64,000 nucleotides of DNA from Deltaproteobacteria bacterium (GCA_016875395.1 VGRF01000008.1:85568-149567), one strand, 5' to 3'; positions 9,831-22,127 are shown, numbered from the stretch's first letter. The notes: a model not told the origin generated them from the letters alone. Translations and numbers: made by a program.

Positions 9831-10964
9831 CTAATAGCCGCCGAGGCTCGCCCAGCGTGCGCGGTGGAAGGCGGCGTCGCCGAAGGTGAGCTCGCAGGCG
9901 CGCGCGCGCTTCATGTAGAGGCCGATGTCGTACTCGTCGGTCATGCCGACGCCGCCGAACATCTGCACGCCCTCGTTCGCCGCGAGCACGTACGCGTCCG
10001 AGCACTTCGCCTTCGCGAGCGAGGCGAGCCGCGCGAGCTCCTCGCTGTTCTCGTCGACCGCGCGCGCCGCCGCCATCACCACCGACTTCGCGAGCTCGAG
10101 CTCGATGAACACGTCCGCCGCGCGGTGCTTCAGCGCCTGGAACGAGCCGATCGGCACGTCGAACTGCTTGCGCGTCTTCAGGTGCTCGACCGTGAGCGCA
10201 AACGCCTGCTCCATCCCGCCGAGCATCTCGGCGCACAGGCCGATCGTGGCGCGATCGATCACACGCGCGAGCAGCGCCCCGCCCTGCCCCTCGGCGCCGA
10301 GCAACTCGCCACTGGCGCCTTCGAGCTTCGCGATCGCGGCGCCGCGCGAATCGAGGCGCGTCTGCCGCGTCACGCTGAGCCCGGCGGCGCCCTTCGTCAC
10401 GAGGAACAGGGAGATGCCCGCGGCGTCGCTCGCGGCGCCCGACACTCGCGCCGGCACGATCAGCGCGTCGGCGACGTGGCCGTCGAGCACCTGCACCTTC
10501 TCGCCCGTGAGCTTCCAGCCCGCGCCAGCCTTCTCGGCGCGCGTCTCGACGTGGTGCACGTCGTAGCGGCTGCGCGCCTCTTGATGCGCGAGCGTCACGA
10601 TCGCGTCGCCGCTGCACAGCTTCGGCAGCCACGCCTGCTTCTGCGCGTCGCTCCCGCCTAACAAGAGCGCCTGCCCGCCCATCAGCACGGTGGAGAGAAA
10701 CGGCTCCGGCGCCAGCGTCTTGCCCAGCTCCTCGAGCACCACCGCGAGCTCCGCAAACCCGAGCCCTGCACCGCCGTGCTCCTCCGGAAACGCGAGCCCC
10801 ACCCAGCCCAGCTCCGCCATCTCCTTCCACAACGCGCGCGAGAACCCCGTCACATCTCGCGAATCGCGAAGCGCGCGGAAACGCGAGACCGGCGACTTCT
10901 CCTTCACGAAGTCTGCCGCCGTCTTTGCGATGAGTTCTTGGTCTTCGGTGAGCGCGAGATCCAT
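9831..10964 (-). CDS. Acyl-CoA dehydrogenase, probable small partner subunit
   Basis: A 377-residue flavoprotein-fold acyl-CoA dehydrogenase. Recognisable parts are GWVGLAFPEEHGGAGLGF near residue 53, the FAD region TRKQFDVPIGSFQALKHRAAD near 260, and the C-terminal GVQMFGGVGMTDEYDIGLYMKRARA. That last motif is typical of the partner subunit of heteromeric dehydrogenases such as the actinobacterial steroid-side-chain enzymes, where two neighbouring genes supply one active enzyme. The likely partner lies upstream at 11176-12372 on the same strand. Substrate unknown; heteromer formation is inferred from gene pairing and motifs. Confidence 0.85.
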   Translation of the reverse strand: MDLALTEDQELIAKTAADFVKEKSPVSRFRALRDSRDVTGFSRALWKEMAELGWVGLAFPEEHGGAGLGFAELAVVLEELGKTLAPEPFLSTVLMGGQALLLGGSDAQKQAWLPKLCSGDAIVTLAHQEARSRYDVHHVETRAEKAGAGWKLTGEKVQVLDGHVADALIVPARVSGAASDAAGISLFLVTKGAAGLSVTRQTRLDSRGAAIAKLEGASGELLGAEGQGGALLARVIDRATIGLCAEMLGGMEQAFALTVEHLKTRKQFDVPIGSFQALKHRAADVFIELELAKSVVMAAARAVDENSEELARLASLAKAKCSDAYVLAANEGVQMFGGVGMTDEYDIGLYMKRARACELTFGDAAFHRARWASLGGY

Positions 10965-11175
10965 ATGCGTGCCTCTCTCTTTCTGCGGGTCTCTCGGGGC
11001 CTCTCGGGAAGAGTTCCTTGTGCTTCGCTCGCCTCCGCGGACTACGGCTCGCTGCGCGCCGCGTTACGCATCCAGCTCGTCCCTGCTTGGGCGCTCGCGG
11101 CTTGCTGCACACATCGCGCCCGCGTTTCGTCGTCAGGCAGAGGTTGCTTGGCTGGGATTTCGCAGCGAACCGCCA
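10965..11175. other. Intergenic spacer with degraded GC-rich repeat
   Basis: The 211 bases between the paired acyl-CoA dehydrogenase genes hold no credible gene. Around 11014-11060 a degraded relative of the GCTTCGCTCGCCTCGGCCTC repeat is visible, similar to the better-preserved tandem copy at 20810-20931. No clear hairpin terminator was seen, so co-transcription across it is possible. Confidence 0.5.
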
Positions 11176-12372
11176 TCAATCCGGCAGCCCGAGCACGCGC
11201 TTTGCGATCACGTTCCGCTGCACTTCCGAAGTCCCACCTTCGATCGAGTTGCCGCGGGACCGGAGCCAATCACGCGTCGTGGTGAGCTCCTCGTCCGAGA
11301 ACCCAGGCCCTTCCCACCCTAATGACTGCGGGCCGGCGAGGCGTACGAGCGTCTCTTGGCGGCGCATGTTCAGCTCGGTGCCGTAGGCCTTGAACATCGA
11401 GCTCTCGGCGCCGGGCTGGTGGCCGGCCTTCGCGGCGTCGCGCGAGCGCTGCGTGGTGAACGCGAACGCGCGCGTGTCCATCTCGATGCGCGCGATCGCG
11501 TCGCGCGCGGCGGCGTCCGTGATGCGCCCGCTCGCGTCGCTCGCCACGTACTGCCGCGCGCGCTCGGCGAGCGTGCGGCGCGAGCCGCCGCCCGCGCCGA
11601 AGGCCTCGGCCACCATCGTGCGCTCGTGACCGAGCAGCGCTTTCGCCACGGTCCAGCCCGCGTTGATCTTGTGCACCACGTTCTTCTTCCACGCCTTCAC
11701 GTCCGTGAAGTGCGTCTCGCAAAACGGCGAGCTGCCGCTGATCAACAGGATTGGCGAGACGGAGACGCCGGGCGTCTCCATGTCGATCAAGATGAACGTG
11801 ATGCCTTCTTGCTTCTTCGCCTTCGGGTCGGTGCGCACGAGCGCGAAGATCCAGTCCGCCTTGTCCGCGTACGAGGTCCAGATCTTCGTGCCGTTCACGA
11901 TGTAGTGATCGCCCTTGTCCTCGGCGCGCGTCTGCAAGCCGGCGAGGTCGGAGCCGGCGCCGGGCTCGGAGTAGCCCTGGCACCAGCGGATCTCGCCGCG
12001 GCAGATCTTCGGGAGGTGCTCCTTCTTCTGCTCCTCGTTCCCGAACTGGAGCAGCGTGGGCCCGATCATCGTGAGCCCGAAGCCGACGAGCGGCGGCGGC
12101 ATGCGCAAGCGGCGCAGCTCTTCGGCGAGCACCTTCGCTTCGTCCTTGCCGAGCCCGCCGCCGCCGTACTCCTTCGGCCAGGTCGGCGCGGTGAAGCCGC
12201 GCGAAGCGCAGGCGTCGAGCCACTTCTTCTGATCGGGGTCGGCGCTCTTCAGCCACTTCTTCCCGCCCCAGATGCCCTCGAGCTGATCCGCCGGCATGCC
12301 GCGCAGCCGCTGCGGCGCATTCGCCTCCAACCAACCGCGCGTATCCGCGCGAAACGTCTCGAGATCGGCCAT
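11176..12372 (-). CDS. Acyl-CoA dehydrogenase, probable large partner subunit
   Basis: A 398-residue acyl-CoA dehydrogenase. It shows the middle-domain signature [20 protein letters not shown] near residue 125 and the C-terminal [20 protein letters not shown], the usual ending of the subunit paired with a GGVGMTDEYD-type partner. The start at ATG 12372 has GGAGGAATCGCG just upstream, so longer in-frame extensions are rejected. It precedes the smaller paralogue at 9831-10964 on the same strand and is divergent from ispH. A second pair with the same logic is at 42643-45024. Confidence 0.88.
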   Translation of the reverse strand: MADLETFRADTRGWLEANAPQRLRGMPADQLEGIWGGKKWLKSADPDQKKWLDACASRGFTAPTWPKEYGGGGLGKDEAKVLAEELRRLRMPPPLVGFGLTMIGPTLLQFGNEEQKKEHLPKICRGEIRWCQGYSEPGAGSDLAGLQTRAEDKGDHYIVNGTKIWTSYADKADWIFALVRTDPKAKKQEGITFILIDMETPGVSVSPILLISGSSPFCETHFTDVKAWKKNVVHKINAGWTVAKALLGHERTMVAEAFGAGGGSRRTLAERARQYVASDASGRITDAAARDAIARIEMDTRAFAFTTQRSRDAAKAGHQPGAESSMFKAYGTELNMRRQETLVRLAGPQSLGWEGPGFSDEELTTTRDWLRSRGNSIEGGTSEVQRNVIAKRVLGLPD

Positions 12373-12478
12373 CGCGATTCCTCCACGGGTGGAAACGACG
12401 GGGGCTCGCCCCCTTGTTTCCGCGAAGCGCGGCACGGTAGCCCGGCAGATCGCAGCGTCATTCCGTAGCTTGGGCTCG

Positions 12479-13420
12479 ATGCGCATCCTGCTCGCCAGTC
12501 CCCGCGGCTTTTGCGCCGGCGTCGACCGCGCGATCGAGATCGTCGAGCAGGCGCTCGCGCACTTCGGGCCGCCCGTCTACGTGCGCCACGAGATCGTCCA
12601 CAACCGCCACGTCGTCGACGCGCTGAAGGCGAAGGGCGCCGTGTTCGTGGACGAGCCGCGCGAAGCACCGCCCGGCGCGCTGCTCATCTACAGCGCTCAC
12701 GGCGTCTCGCCGGCCGTGCGCAGCGAGGCGGAGGCGCAGGGGCTGCGCACGATCGACGCGACCTGCCCGCTCGTGACGAAGGTGCACCTCGAGGCGCAGC
12801 GCTTTGCGCGCGACGGCTACGAGATCGTGCTGGTGGGCCACGCGGGCCACGTCGAGGTCGAGGGCACGATGGGCCACGCGCCCGAGCGCATGCGCCTCGT
12901 GGAAGATGCGGGCGACGTCGCCGCGCTCGACGTCGCGCAGCCGGAGAAGCTCGCGGTGCTCACGCAGACGACGCTCTCGGTAGACGACACCCGCGAAGTC
13001 ACCGACGCGCTGCGCGCGCGCTTCCCCGAGATTCGGCTGCCGCGCAAGGACGACATCTGTTACGCGACGCAGAATCGCCAGAACGCGGTGAAGCAGCTCG
13101 TCGCCGAGTCGCAGCTCGTGCTCGTGGTCGGCGCCCCGGAGAGCTCGAACTCGAATCGGCTCGTCGAGATCGCGCAGAAGGCCGGCGTCGCGGCGCACCT
13201 CGTGCAGAGTGAGAGCGACGTGCGCGCGGAGTGGCTCGCGGGCGTGACCACCATCGGCGTCACGGCGGGCGCGTCGGCGCCGGAGTCCGTCGTGCAAGAC
13301 GTGGTGGCGAAGCTGCGCGAGCTCGGCGGCGTGCACGCGCGCGTCGAGAGTCAGCCGATCGTCGACGAGGGCGTCGTGTTCCAGCTGCCGAGGCTCGACG
13401 CCGCCGAAGCGCGCAAGTAG
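12479..13420 (+). CDS. ispH: 4-hydroxy-3-methylbut-2-enyl diphosphate reductase
   Basis: IspH is the iron-sulfur enzyme that ends the MEP pathway, making isopentenyl and dimethylallyl diphosphate from HMBPP. The 313-residue product starts at ATG 12479. The three cluster cysteines are C12 ([14 protein letters not shown]), C96 ([10 protein letters not shown]) and C194 ([12 protein letters not shown]), close to the classical spacing. Other conserved blocks are HEIVHN and [10 protein letters not shown]. It is followed six bases later by a MATE exporter gene on the same strand. Isoprenoids are therefore made by the MEP route. Confidence 0.97.
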   Translation: MRILLASPRGFCAGVDRAIEIVEQALAHFGPPVYVRHEIVHNRHVVDALKAKGAVFVDEPREAPPGALLIYSAHGVSPAVRSEAEAQGLRTIDATCPLVTKVHLEAQRFARDGYEIVLVGHAGHVEVEGTMGHAPERMRLVEDAGDVAALDVAQPEKLAVLTQTTLSVDDTREVTDALRARFPEIRLPRKDDICYATQNRQNAVKQLVAESQLVLVVGAPESSNSNRLVEIAQKAGVAAHLVQSESDVRAEWLAGVTTIGVTAGASAPESVVQDVVAKLRELGGVHARVESQPIVDEGVVFQLPRLDAAEARK

Positions 13421-13426
13421 CTCTCG

Positions 13427-14920
13427 ATGACCGACGCAAACGCGCCGAGCGGCGCGCGAACCGGCGCGAGCGAAGTCGAGGAAGATCTCGAGGCGCTGCC
13501 CGACCCGGAAGGCGGCCCTGCGAATCCCGCCGGTGCGCTCGCGGTCGGCGCCGGCGCGCCGCATCGCTCGCTCGGGACGCGCCGCGAGATCTGGCGGCTC
13601 GCGCTCCCGGTGATGGCCTCGATGACCCTCGCCAGCGCCGTGGGCATGGTCGACGTGTGGATGATGAAGGGCCTCGGCGCCACCGCGCAGGCCGCGGTCG
13701 GCTTCGGCTCGCAGGCCTTCATGCTCGCCCAGGCCGTGCTGTTCGCGCTCTCGTTCGCGTGCGTGTCGCTGATGGCGCGCGCGATCGGCGCGAAGCAAGT
13801 CGGCGATGCGCGGCGCGCGCTCGCGGCGTCGCTCACCGTCTCGCTCGGCGTGGGCGTGCTGCTGTTCTTGCTGATGGGCGCGGCGCCGCACGTCGTGCTC
13901 TCGTACATGAACCCCGAGCCGGCGGTGCTCGAGCTCGCAGCGCCGTATCTCCAGCTCGTGATGCTGGCGACGATCTTGATGTCGCTCTCGCTCACCTTCG
14001 AGAGCGCGCTGCGTGCGAATCGCGACACGGTCACGCCGATGCTCGTGACCGCGCTCGTCGCCGTGGCGAAGATCGGACTCAACGCGCTGCTGATCTTCGG
14101 CTACGGCGACGCAGTCCCTGCGCTCGGCGTCGCGGGCGCGGGCTGGGCGACGCTGGGCGCGCAGGGCGTCGCGCTGCTCGGCTTCGCGCTCGTGCGCGCG
14201 CGCGCGGGCGCCGACTCGCCCCTCGCGGTGACGGGCCGCGACTTCGCATCGATCGGGACGATCGTGCCCGGCTTGTTACGGATCGCCGCGCCCGGCGTGG
14301 TCGAACGCGCGATTCTGCAGGGCGCGATGTTCACCTACGTCAGCGCGGTCGGGACGTACGGCACGTACGCGGCCGCCGCGTACACGATCGGTGTGCGCCT
14401 GCTCTCGTTCTCGTGGATTCCGGGCAATGGCTTCTCGCAAGCGGCAGCGACGATCGTCGGGCAATCGCTGGGCGCGGGCGATCTCAAGGGCGCCGAACGC
14501 GCGACGCGGCGCGCGGCGAGCCTCTCGGTGACGGTCGCGATCGGGATGGGTGTGATCGCCGCGTTCGCCGACCGGCCCCTTGCAGAAACGTTCGCCGCCG
14601 ACCCGCACACGGTCGACGCGCTGATCCCGTTCATGATGTGCCTCGCGGTCGCGCAGCCGTTCATGCAGCTCCACTTCACGCTCGCGGGCGCGTTCCGCGG
14701 CGCCGGCGACACGGTCACCTCGCTCATCGCCGCCGTGATCGGCAACTGGGTCTTCCGCGTGCCGTTCGCCTGGCTCGTGACGAACGTGCTGCACGCCGAC
14801 CTGATCTGGGTCTGGGCCGTGCTGATGCTCGATCACGTGGCGCGCGCGATCTGGCTGGTGTGGGCGTTCCGCCGCCGCGACTGGGCGAAGCGGCTCGGCG
14901 GGATCTCGGCGAGCGCTTAG
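13427..14920 (+). CDS. MATE family efflux transporter
   Basis: A 497-residue polytopic membrane protein with about twelve hydrophobic helices in two homologous halves, the MATE arrangement. These carriers expel organic cations or drugs using Na+ or H+ gradients. The first helix region reads LALPVMASMTLASAVGMVDV and the later GNGFSQAAATIVGQSLGAGD is typical of the second half. The roughly 60-residue N-terminus is polar and acidic, longer than usual, so a later start is possible. It follows ispH closely; substrate not predictable. Confidence 0.9.
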   Translation: MTDANAPSGARTGASEVEEDLEALPDPEGGPANPAGALAVGAGAPHRSLGTRREIWRLALPVMASMTLASAVGMVDVWMMKGLGATAQAAVGFGSQAFMLAQAVLFALSFACVSLMARAIGAKQVGDARRALAASLTVSLGVGVLLFLLMGAAPHVVLSYMNPEPAVLELAAPYLQLVMLATILMSLSLTFESALRANRDTVTPMLVTALVAVAKIGLNALLIFGYGDAVPALGVAGAGWATLGAQGVALLGFALVRARAGADSPLAVTGRDFASIGTIVPGLLRIAAPGVVERAILQGAMFTYVSAVGTYGTYAAAAYTIGVRLLSFSWIPGNGFSQAAATIVGQSLGAGDLKGAERATRRAASLSVTVAIGMGVIAAFADRPLAETFAADPHTVDALIPFMMCLAVAQPFMQLHFTLAGAFRGAGDTVTSLIAAVIGNWVFRVPFAWLVTNVLHADLIWVWAVLMLDHVARAIWLVWAFRRRDWAKRLGGISASA

Positions 14921-14926
14921 CCGCGC

Positions 14927-15811
14927 TCAGTCTCCGAAGTGAACCATGCCCCCGTTCGGCGTGAAGATCGCGCCCGTGCTGCCGCCATCGATTCCGCTCG
15001 AAAGGCGCGAGCTCCAAGTCGTGTCGCGACCGCCGCCGCCCCCGGTTCCGCCGGCGGCCATTGCCATCGCCACGAGGTTCCATTGCGGTGGGCCGCCTTC
15101 GAAGCCCGCGAATCCCTCGGCGGTCAGGAAGTAGCGCGCGGGCAGAATCGGTCCGCCGAGCAGCTGCGACAGGGCCAGCACGTCCCAGGCGTGCAGCTCG
15201 CGCCCGTTCACGAAGACGCCCGTGCCCCCGCCCGAGGCCTCTGAGCGCAGCTCGCCTCCGAGCTGGAGTCCCGGCCGAAGGAAGCCCGCCGTCGGTCCGC
15301 CTTCGCCGCCCCACGCGCCCGAGATGGGGTCGTACCAGAAGCGCGCATCCGGAATGCGCAGCCGGTAGTCGCGCTCGATCCGCGCGAGGTCGGACGCACT
15401 GAGCCGCGTCGCGTTGACCACGACCTGGCGGGCGCTCGCAGGTGGAGACGCGGCGACGGGGTCGCGGGCCGGCGCGACGGCGCCCGCTCGCTGCAGCAGG
15501 ACCGACTCCGCCTCGTCTCCTGCGCCGAGCGTCAGCACGAGCTGCGCGCCCTCGAAGCGCGCGCTGCAGGGCAACGCTTCCCCCGCGAGGTTTGCCGTGC
15601 CGGCGAATCCGCTAGCGCCGCGCCGCGCGTCGATCGTCGCCGACGAGCCGTCGCTCTCGAGCGTTCCGCGGACGGAGCCCCCCGTGGCCTCGGTGAGTGT
15701 GAGCTGGAGCGAAGGATCGGCCTCACTGCGCCAGACGCCGGACAGCGGCTGCGCGAGTGCGCTGCCCGCGATCCCGAGGCCCGCCGCGATCCAAAGTGCC
15801 GTGCGCGTCAT
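14927..15811 (-). CDS. Secreted protein of unknown function
   Basis: A 294-residue protein with a signal peptide (residues 1-20, cleavage after GSALA). A beta-rich first part (SGVWRSEADPSLQLTLTEA) follows, then an Ala/Pro linker near 115-130 and a region around 135-260 with RLRIPDARFWYDPISGAWG and FVNGRELHAWDVLALSQLLG. The last part is rich in glycine. No catalytic motif was recognised. GGAGGAGG precedes ATG 15811. It is convergent with the MATE gene; the broken glycosyltransferase reading frame overlaps its 5' end. Confidence 0.7.
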   Translation of the reverse strand: MTRTALWIAAGLGIAGSALAQPLSGVWRSEADPSLQLTLTEATGGSVRGTLESDGSSATIDARRGASGFAGTANLAGEALPCSARFEGAQLVLTLGAGDEAESVLLQRAGAVAPARDPVAASPPASARQVVVNATRLSASDLARIERDYRLRIPDARFWYDPISGAWGGEGGPTAGFLRPGLQLGGELRSEASGGGTGVFVNGRELHAWDVLALSQLLGGPILPARYFLTAEGFAGFEGGPPQWNLVAMAMAAGGTGGGGGRDTTWSSRLSSGIDGGSTGAIFTPNGGMVHFGD

Positions 15812-17780
15812 CTCGACCTCCTCCCCGCAAGGCTACGCGCACCGGGCGCGCAGCGGAGTCCGCGCGTGGCGAGCGCGCGTCCTGCAAATCCACGACGACG
15901 AGCGTCGCTCCCTGGAAGACGACGCGGCGCGTGCGCGCGAGCGCGAGCGCATTGCGCGAGAAGTCGAGGCTGTACGGCGCCCACTTCTTCCAGAGCCATT
16001 GCCCGTTTTGGAGGTTCACGCGCGCGAACTCGTCGGACTAGAGGCACAGGCTCCTGCGCGGCCGCGTGAAGGCGAGGTGCGTGTAGCCGAGGCTCGTGAG
16101 GTACTCCGCGAGCGCTTCGGGCCCGCGGAAGAACGGCATGCCGGGCGACGGGCTCGTCGGGCCGAGGAAGTCGAGCGAGTGAATCGTCTGCGCGTCGTAG
16201 CGCCACTCCCAAGGCTGCTCGGCGGTAGAGACGACGCGCGCATTCACGGGAAGCGCAGCCTGCGCGGCGCGAATGTTCGCGGCGCCCTTCACGGACTCGA
16301 GCGTGAAGCCGTCGCGCACGAGCTTGTGCAGCGCGAACGCCCATTCGCGCGCGTCGTCTGCCGCGAACTCGAGGAGCGAGAAACGATTCGCGTCGTAGAC
16401 GCGGTGCGTGGTCGCCGGCGCGAGCCACCACACGAGCGCGCTCGCCGCGAGCGCGCTTCGTCGCCAGCGCGCGCCTTCGCGCGCGAAGGCCGCCATCGCC
16501 GCGAGCACGAGCAGCGCCGGCACGCTCAGCGGCGCGACTTAGCGCAGCACCGTCCACGAATCGAAGGCGCTCGTCACGAGCGTCGTCGCCGCCCCTAACA
16601 AGAGCGTCGCCGCCGCGAGCTCCAGCGCGAGCGCGCGCCGCGCGACTGGCGCGCACGCGAGCGCCGCTACGGCGAGCAGCACAGGCACGCGCGCCGCGAG
16701 CGCACACTCGAGCGCGAACGCCGCGAGGCGTGCGGGCGCCATGGGCTCAGCGAACAAGTCGTCGAAGCGATAGTTCCCGGCGAAGAGCGGAAACAGCGGC
16801 GTGCCCGAGGAGCGCCACAGCGAGAGCGACCACGGCGCGAGCGCGAGCGCCGTCGTGAGCGCAGCGATCGCAGCGAGACGCAGGCGCCCGCGATCGCGCT
16901 GCAGCGCCGCGCGCGAGAGCGCGAACGCCCACAGCGCAGCCGGCAGCACCGCGTTGCTCACGCGCAGGCCGATCGCGAACGCGGCGATCACGCCGAACGC
17001 GACCGCGTCGCGCGTGCGCGTCGCGTCCGCCTCGCGCTCGGCCATGCGCGCGTGCAGCGCGAAGAGCGCGAGCGCGCTCGCGTACGGCAGCAGCAGCGGC
17101 AGCGTGTTGATGTAGGGCACGCTGAGCGTGCCAAGCAGCGCGAGCAAGACGAACGCGCGCTTTGCGTGCACGCTCGCGCCTCCGCGGGATGCGGCATCGC
17201 AAGCGAGCAGCGCCGCTCCGAGCAGCGCGGGTAAACCGAAGAACGCGTCGGCCGCCGCGTTCGCCGAGACGCCGAAGCCCGGCGCGAAGAAGCTCTGCAG
17301 CCACTGCCCCGAGCCGAGCACGCCGAGCCGGCGCGTACTGAACGGCTCCTCGAACGCGCCCGTCTCCAACAGCAAGCGCGGGAAGTGCAGGTACTGCACG
17401 AAGTCGTCGCACGGGTTGTAGTGCGGGAAGCGCAGCGCCCCGAGCCCGCGCGCCAGCACGAACGCCGCGATCGGCAGCAGCCAAAGCGCGCTCGCCCACG
17501 TCGCGCTCTCGCGCGCGCCCGGCCGCGACTCTCTCGGCGCACGCGGCAGCACGAAGCCGAGCGCTGCCAGCGCACACAGCGCGTACGCCGCCGCGCGCGA
17601 GTACGCGCCGAGCGCCACGAACCAGCCCGCAACGGCGCAGAGCAGCGCAAGCCCCGTGAGCCATTGCGCCCCGAACGGCAGCGAGCCCGCGCGCAAACCG
17701 CACGCGCGCGACAGGAGCCGCGTCGCACCGAGCGCCCCCACCGAGAGCGCAAGCGGCGGCGCGAACAGCTCGAGACTCAC
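15723..17780 (-). pseudogene. Membrane glycosyltransferase-like gene with two in-frame stops
   Basis: Read from GTG 17780, a polytopic protein runs for 413 residues, with a cytoplasmic-loop motif RFPHYNPCDDFVQYLHFPRL of the kind seen in mannosyl/glycosyltransferase membrane proteins. It is cut by TAA at 16541-16539. The same frame resumes at once with VAPLSVPALLVLAAMAAF and coding-like GC3 for 161 residues, meets TAG at 16040-16038, and resumes again with SDEFARVNLQNGQWLWKKW to a stop at 15723, inside the next gene. No frame change occurs, so two point nonsense changes explain it, for example TAC to TAA in LRYVAP. Substrate and lipid carrier are unknown. It may be a young pseudogene; sequence error or readthrough are alternatives. 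Confidence 0.7.
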
Positions 17781-17933
17781 GCCGCGCGCTCACTCGCGCG
17801 AGCAACGCTGCCGCGACGAATCCCCTCGGAAACGCGCAACGAGCGCGGTGCTCGCAACGACGCCGACGCCGCTCGAAGCGGCGGAGGCGCCGCCCGCCCA
17901 ACCCCCGGGACGATCGCGTTCCGACACCGAGGA

Positions 17934-18102
17934 GCGCAGTGCGGGGGGCCGGGCGCTGCGGAGCCGAAATCAAGCGCAGAGAGGCCCCGCGAGAATGGTC
18001 GCGCGCAGATCAACGCAACGTGGCCAGCCGGCAACGCGGCCGAACGAGAGGCGGGCCGAACGAGCCATTCGGCGCAGCAGCGCCCGGCCCCCCGCGCTGC
18101 GC
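17934..18102. repeat. 26-bp inverted repeat in a 367-base gene-free gap
   Basis: Arms at 17934-17959 and 18077-18102 are reverse complements with a single T/G mismatch; the core is GCGGGGGGCCGGGCGCTGC. They enclose 117 bases with no credible gene. The element lies immediately after the clpA stop on the strand clpA is read from, and before the broken glycosyltransferase gene. The rest of the gap (17781-17933 and 18103-18147) holds nothing I recognise. It could be a large terminator, a structured RNA or a small mobile element; it lacks the U-run of a standard terminator. Confidence 0.7.
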
Positions 18103-18147
18103 GGCGCCGGCGAAAGACACCCACGCCTCGCACCTCGGGCCGCAATC

Positions 18148-20414
<2,267 letters not shown>

Positions 20415-20418
<4 letters not shown>

Positions 20419-20735
20419 TCGGCCTCGACCCCCGCGCGCAGCGGATAGCCGCGCTCTTCGGCCAGCTTGTGGACTTGCGAAACCTTCGTCTCGGCGACCT
20501 CGTGCGTGTAGACGCCGGCGATGCCCTTCCCGCCGCGATGGATTTGCAGCATCAGCGCGTTCGCCTCCACCGGGCTCTTGCGAAACACCGACTCCAGCAG
20601 GTTCACCACGAACTGCATCGGGGTGTAGTCGTCGTTGTAGAGCACGACCTTGTACTTCGGCGGGCGCGCCTGTTTTTCGCGCGTGCGTTCGAGCACGCTG
20701 CCTTGGCGATCCCGCTCGTCCCGTGTTCCTGCCAC
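20415..20735 (-). CDS. clpS: ATP-dependent Clp protease adaptor ClpS
   Basis: ClpS binds proteins bearing N-terminal Leu, Phe, Tyr or Trp and hands them to ClpA. The 106-residue product has a flexible N-terminus followed by the conserved core KYKVVLYNDDYTPMQFVV, which supplies the residue-binding pocket, and the HRGGKGIAGVYTHEVAE helix region. It overlaps clpA by four bases, the standard clpS-clpA arrangement, implying coupled synthesis. Confidence 0.96.
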
Positions 20736-20809
20736 GGCGGCCCAACATAGCCGCGACCCGATCGACTCCGGGCTGCGCAGGGATCGCGCGGCCAGATTTC
20801 ACCGCGCAT

Positions 20810-20931
20810 GGCTCCGCCTCGCTGCGCGCTTCGCTCCCGCGCTTGGCTTCGCTCGCCTCGGCCTCGCTGCGCGCTCCGCTCCCGCGCTTGGCTTCGCTCG
20901 GCTCCGCCTCGCTGCGCGCTTCGCTTGCGGA
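20810..20931. repeat. 45-bp GC-rich tandem repeat, about 2.7 copies
   Basis: Two full units (20810-20854 and 20855-20899) and a partial third (20900-20931) share the cores CCTCGCTGCGCGCTTCGCT and CCCGCGCTTGGCTTCGCTC with few differences. They occupy the divergent promoter gap between clpS and the GNAT gene. The subsequence 20902-20928 recurs exactly, in reverse complement, at 41035-41061 inside carF, and close relatives occur in lipB and in other gaps. It looks like the best-preserved member of a dispersed family. Confidence 0.8.
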
Positions 20932-20972
20932 CCCCTTCCGGTCGCGATCTTTCCCGCCCACACTCGTCCGCC

Positions 20973-22127
20973 ATGCCCGACTTCGCGCTGCTCGATTCCG
21001 TGAGCGAGATCCCGCGCGAGGAGTGGAACGCGCTGGTCGGCGACGAATCGCCATTCGTCGAATGGGAGTGGCTCGCGTCGCTCGAGGAAGCGGGATGCGT
21101 CGGCGAGCGCACGGGCTGGACGCCGCGGCCGCTCGTGGTGCGCGAGGGCGGGCGGCTCATCGCGGCGTGCCCGCTCTACGTGAAGGCGAACAGCGAGGGC
21201 GAGTTCGTGTTCGATTGGGGTTGGGCCGACGCCGCGCAGCGCTCGGGCATCACCTACTACCCCAAGCTGCTCGTGGGCGCGCCGTTCTCGCCCGTGACCG
21301 GCGCGCGCTTCCTCACGGCAAAGGGCGAGGACCGCGCCGCTTGGCTGCCGCGCTTCGCGCGCGCGCTCGCCGAGCTGTGCGAGGGCAACGAGCTCTCGAG
21401 CGTGCACGTGAACTTCCTGCGCGACGACGAGCGCGACGCGCTCGAGCGCGCGGGTTTCCTCGTGCGCGCGGGCTTCCAGTACCACTGGCGCAATCGCGGC
21501 TTCGCGAGCTTCGACGACTACCTCGCGAGCCTCACCAGCAAGCGCCGCAACCAGGCGAAGCGCGAGCGGCGCGAGCTCGCCGAGCAAGGCGTCGCGATCG
21601 AGGCGCTCAGCGGCGACGCGCTCACGCCCGAGCTCGCGCGCGAGATGTTCCGGATCTACCTCGCGACGATCAGTAACAACCCGTGGGGCCGTCAGTACCT
21701 GAACCAGAGGCTATTCACGCTGTTGCGGGAGCGCTGGGCGCACCGGCTCTGCTTCATGCGCGCGCGCGTGGGCGACGATCTGGTCGCCGGCACGATCAAC
21801 GTGCAGAAGGGCGCCGCGCTCTACGGCCGCTACTGGGGCGCGCTGCGGCCGATGCGCCACCTGCACTTCAACACGTGTTACTACGCGGGCATCGAGCACT
21901 GCATTCGCCGCGGTCTCGCATGCTTCGAGCCCGGCGCCGGCGGCGAGTACAAGCAGCTGCGCGGCTTCGACGCGACCGCCACCTACAGCGCGCACTTCAT
22001 CGCCGACGCGCGCCTGCGCGACGCGATCGCGCGCTTCCTCGAAGCCGAGCGCCGCAAGGTCGCCGGCGCGATCGACTGGTACGCCGAGCACTCGGCGAAT
22101 CGCGACGGACCCGTGATTCCGGACTGA
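20973..22127 (+). CDS. GNAT-superfamily protein of the COG3146 (DUF482) family
   Basis: A 384-residue protein resembling COG3146/DUF482 proteins, which have an acetyltransferase-like fold related to FemAB. Matching blocks are SPFVEWEWLASLEEAG near residue 25, FDDYLASLTSKRRNQAKRER near 185, and GRYWGALRPMRHLHFNTCYY followed by RGLACFEPGAGGEYKQLRGF near 285-330. The reaction is not established. The start is ATG 20973. It is divergent from clpS across the tandem repeat and precedes a kinase gene. Confidence 0.8.
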   Translation: MPDFALLDSVSEIPREEWNALVGDESPFVEWEWLASLEEAGCVGERTGWTPRPLVVREGGRLIAACPLYVKANSEGEFVFDWGWADAAQRSGITYYPKLLVGAPFSPVTGARFLTAKGEDRAAWLPRFARALAELCEGNELSSVHVNFLRDDERDALERAGFLVRAGFQYHWRNRGFASFDDYLASLTSKRRNQAKRERRELAEQGVAIEALSGDALTPELAREMFRIYLATISNNPWGRQYLNQRLFTLLRERWAHRLCFMRARVGDDLVAGTINVQKGAALYGRYWGALRPMRHLHFNTCYYAGIEHCIRRGLACFEPGAGGEYKQLRGFDATATYSAHFIADARLRDAIARFLEAERRKVAGAIDWYAEHSANRDGPVIPD

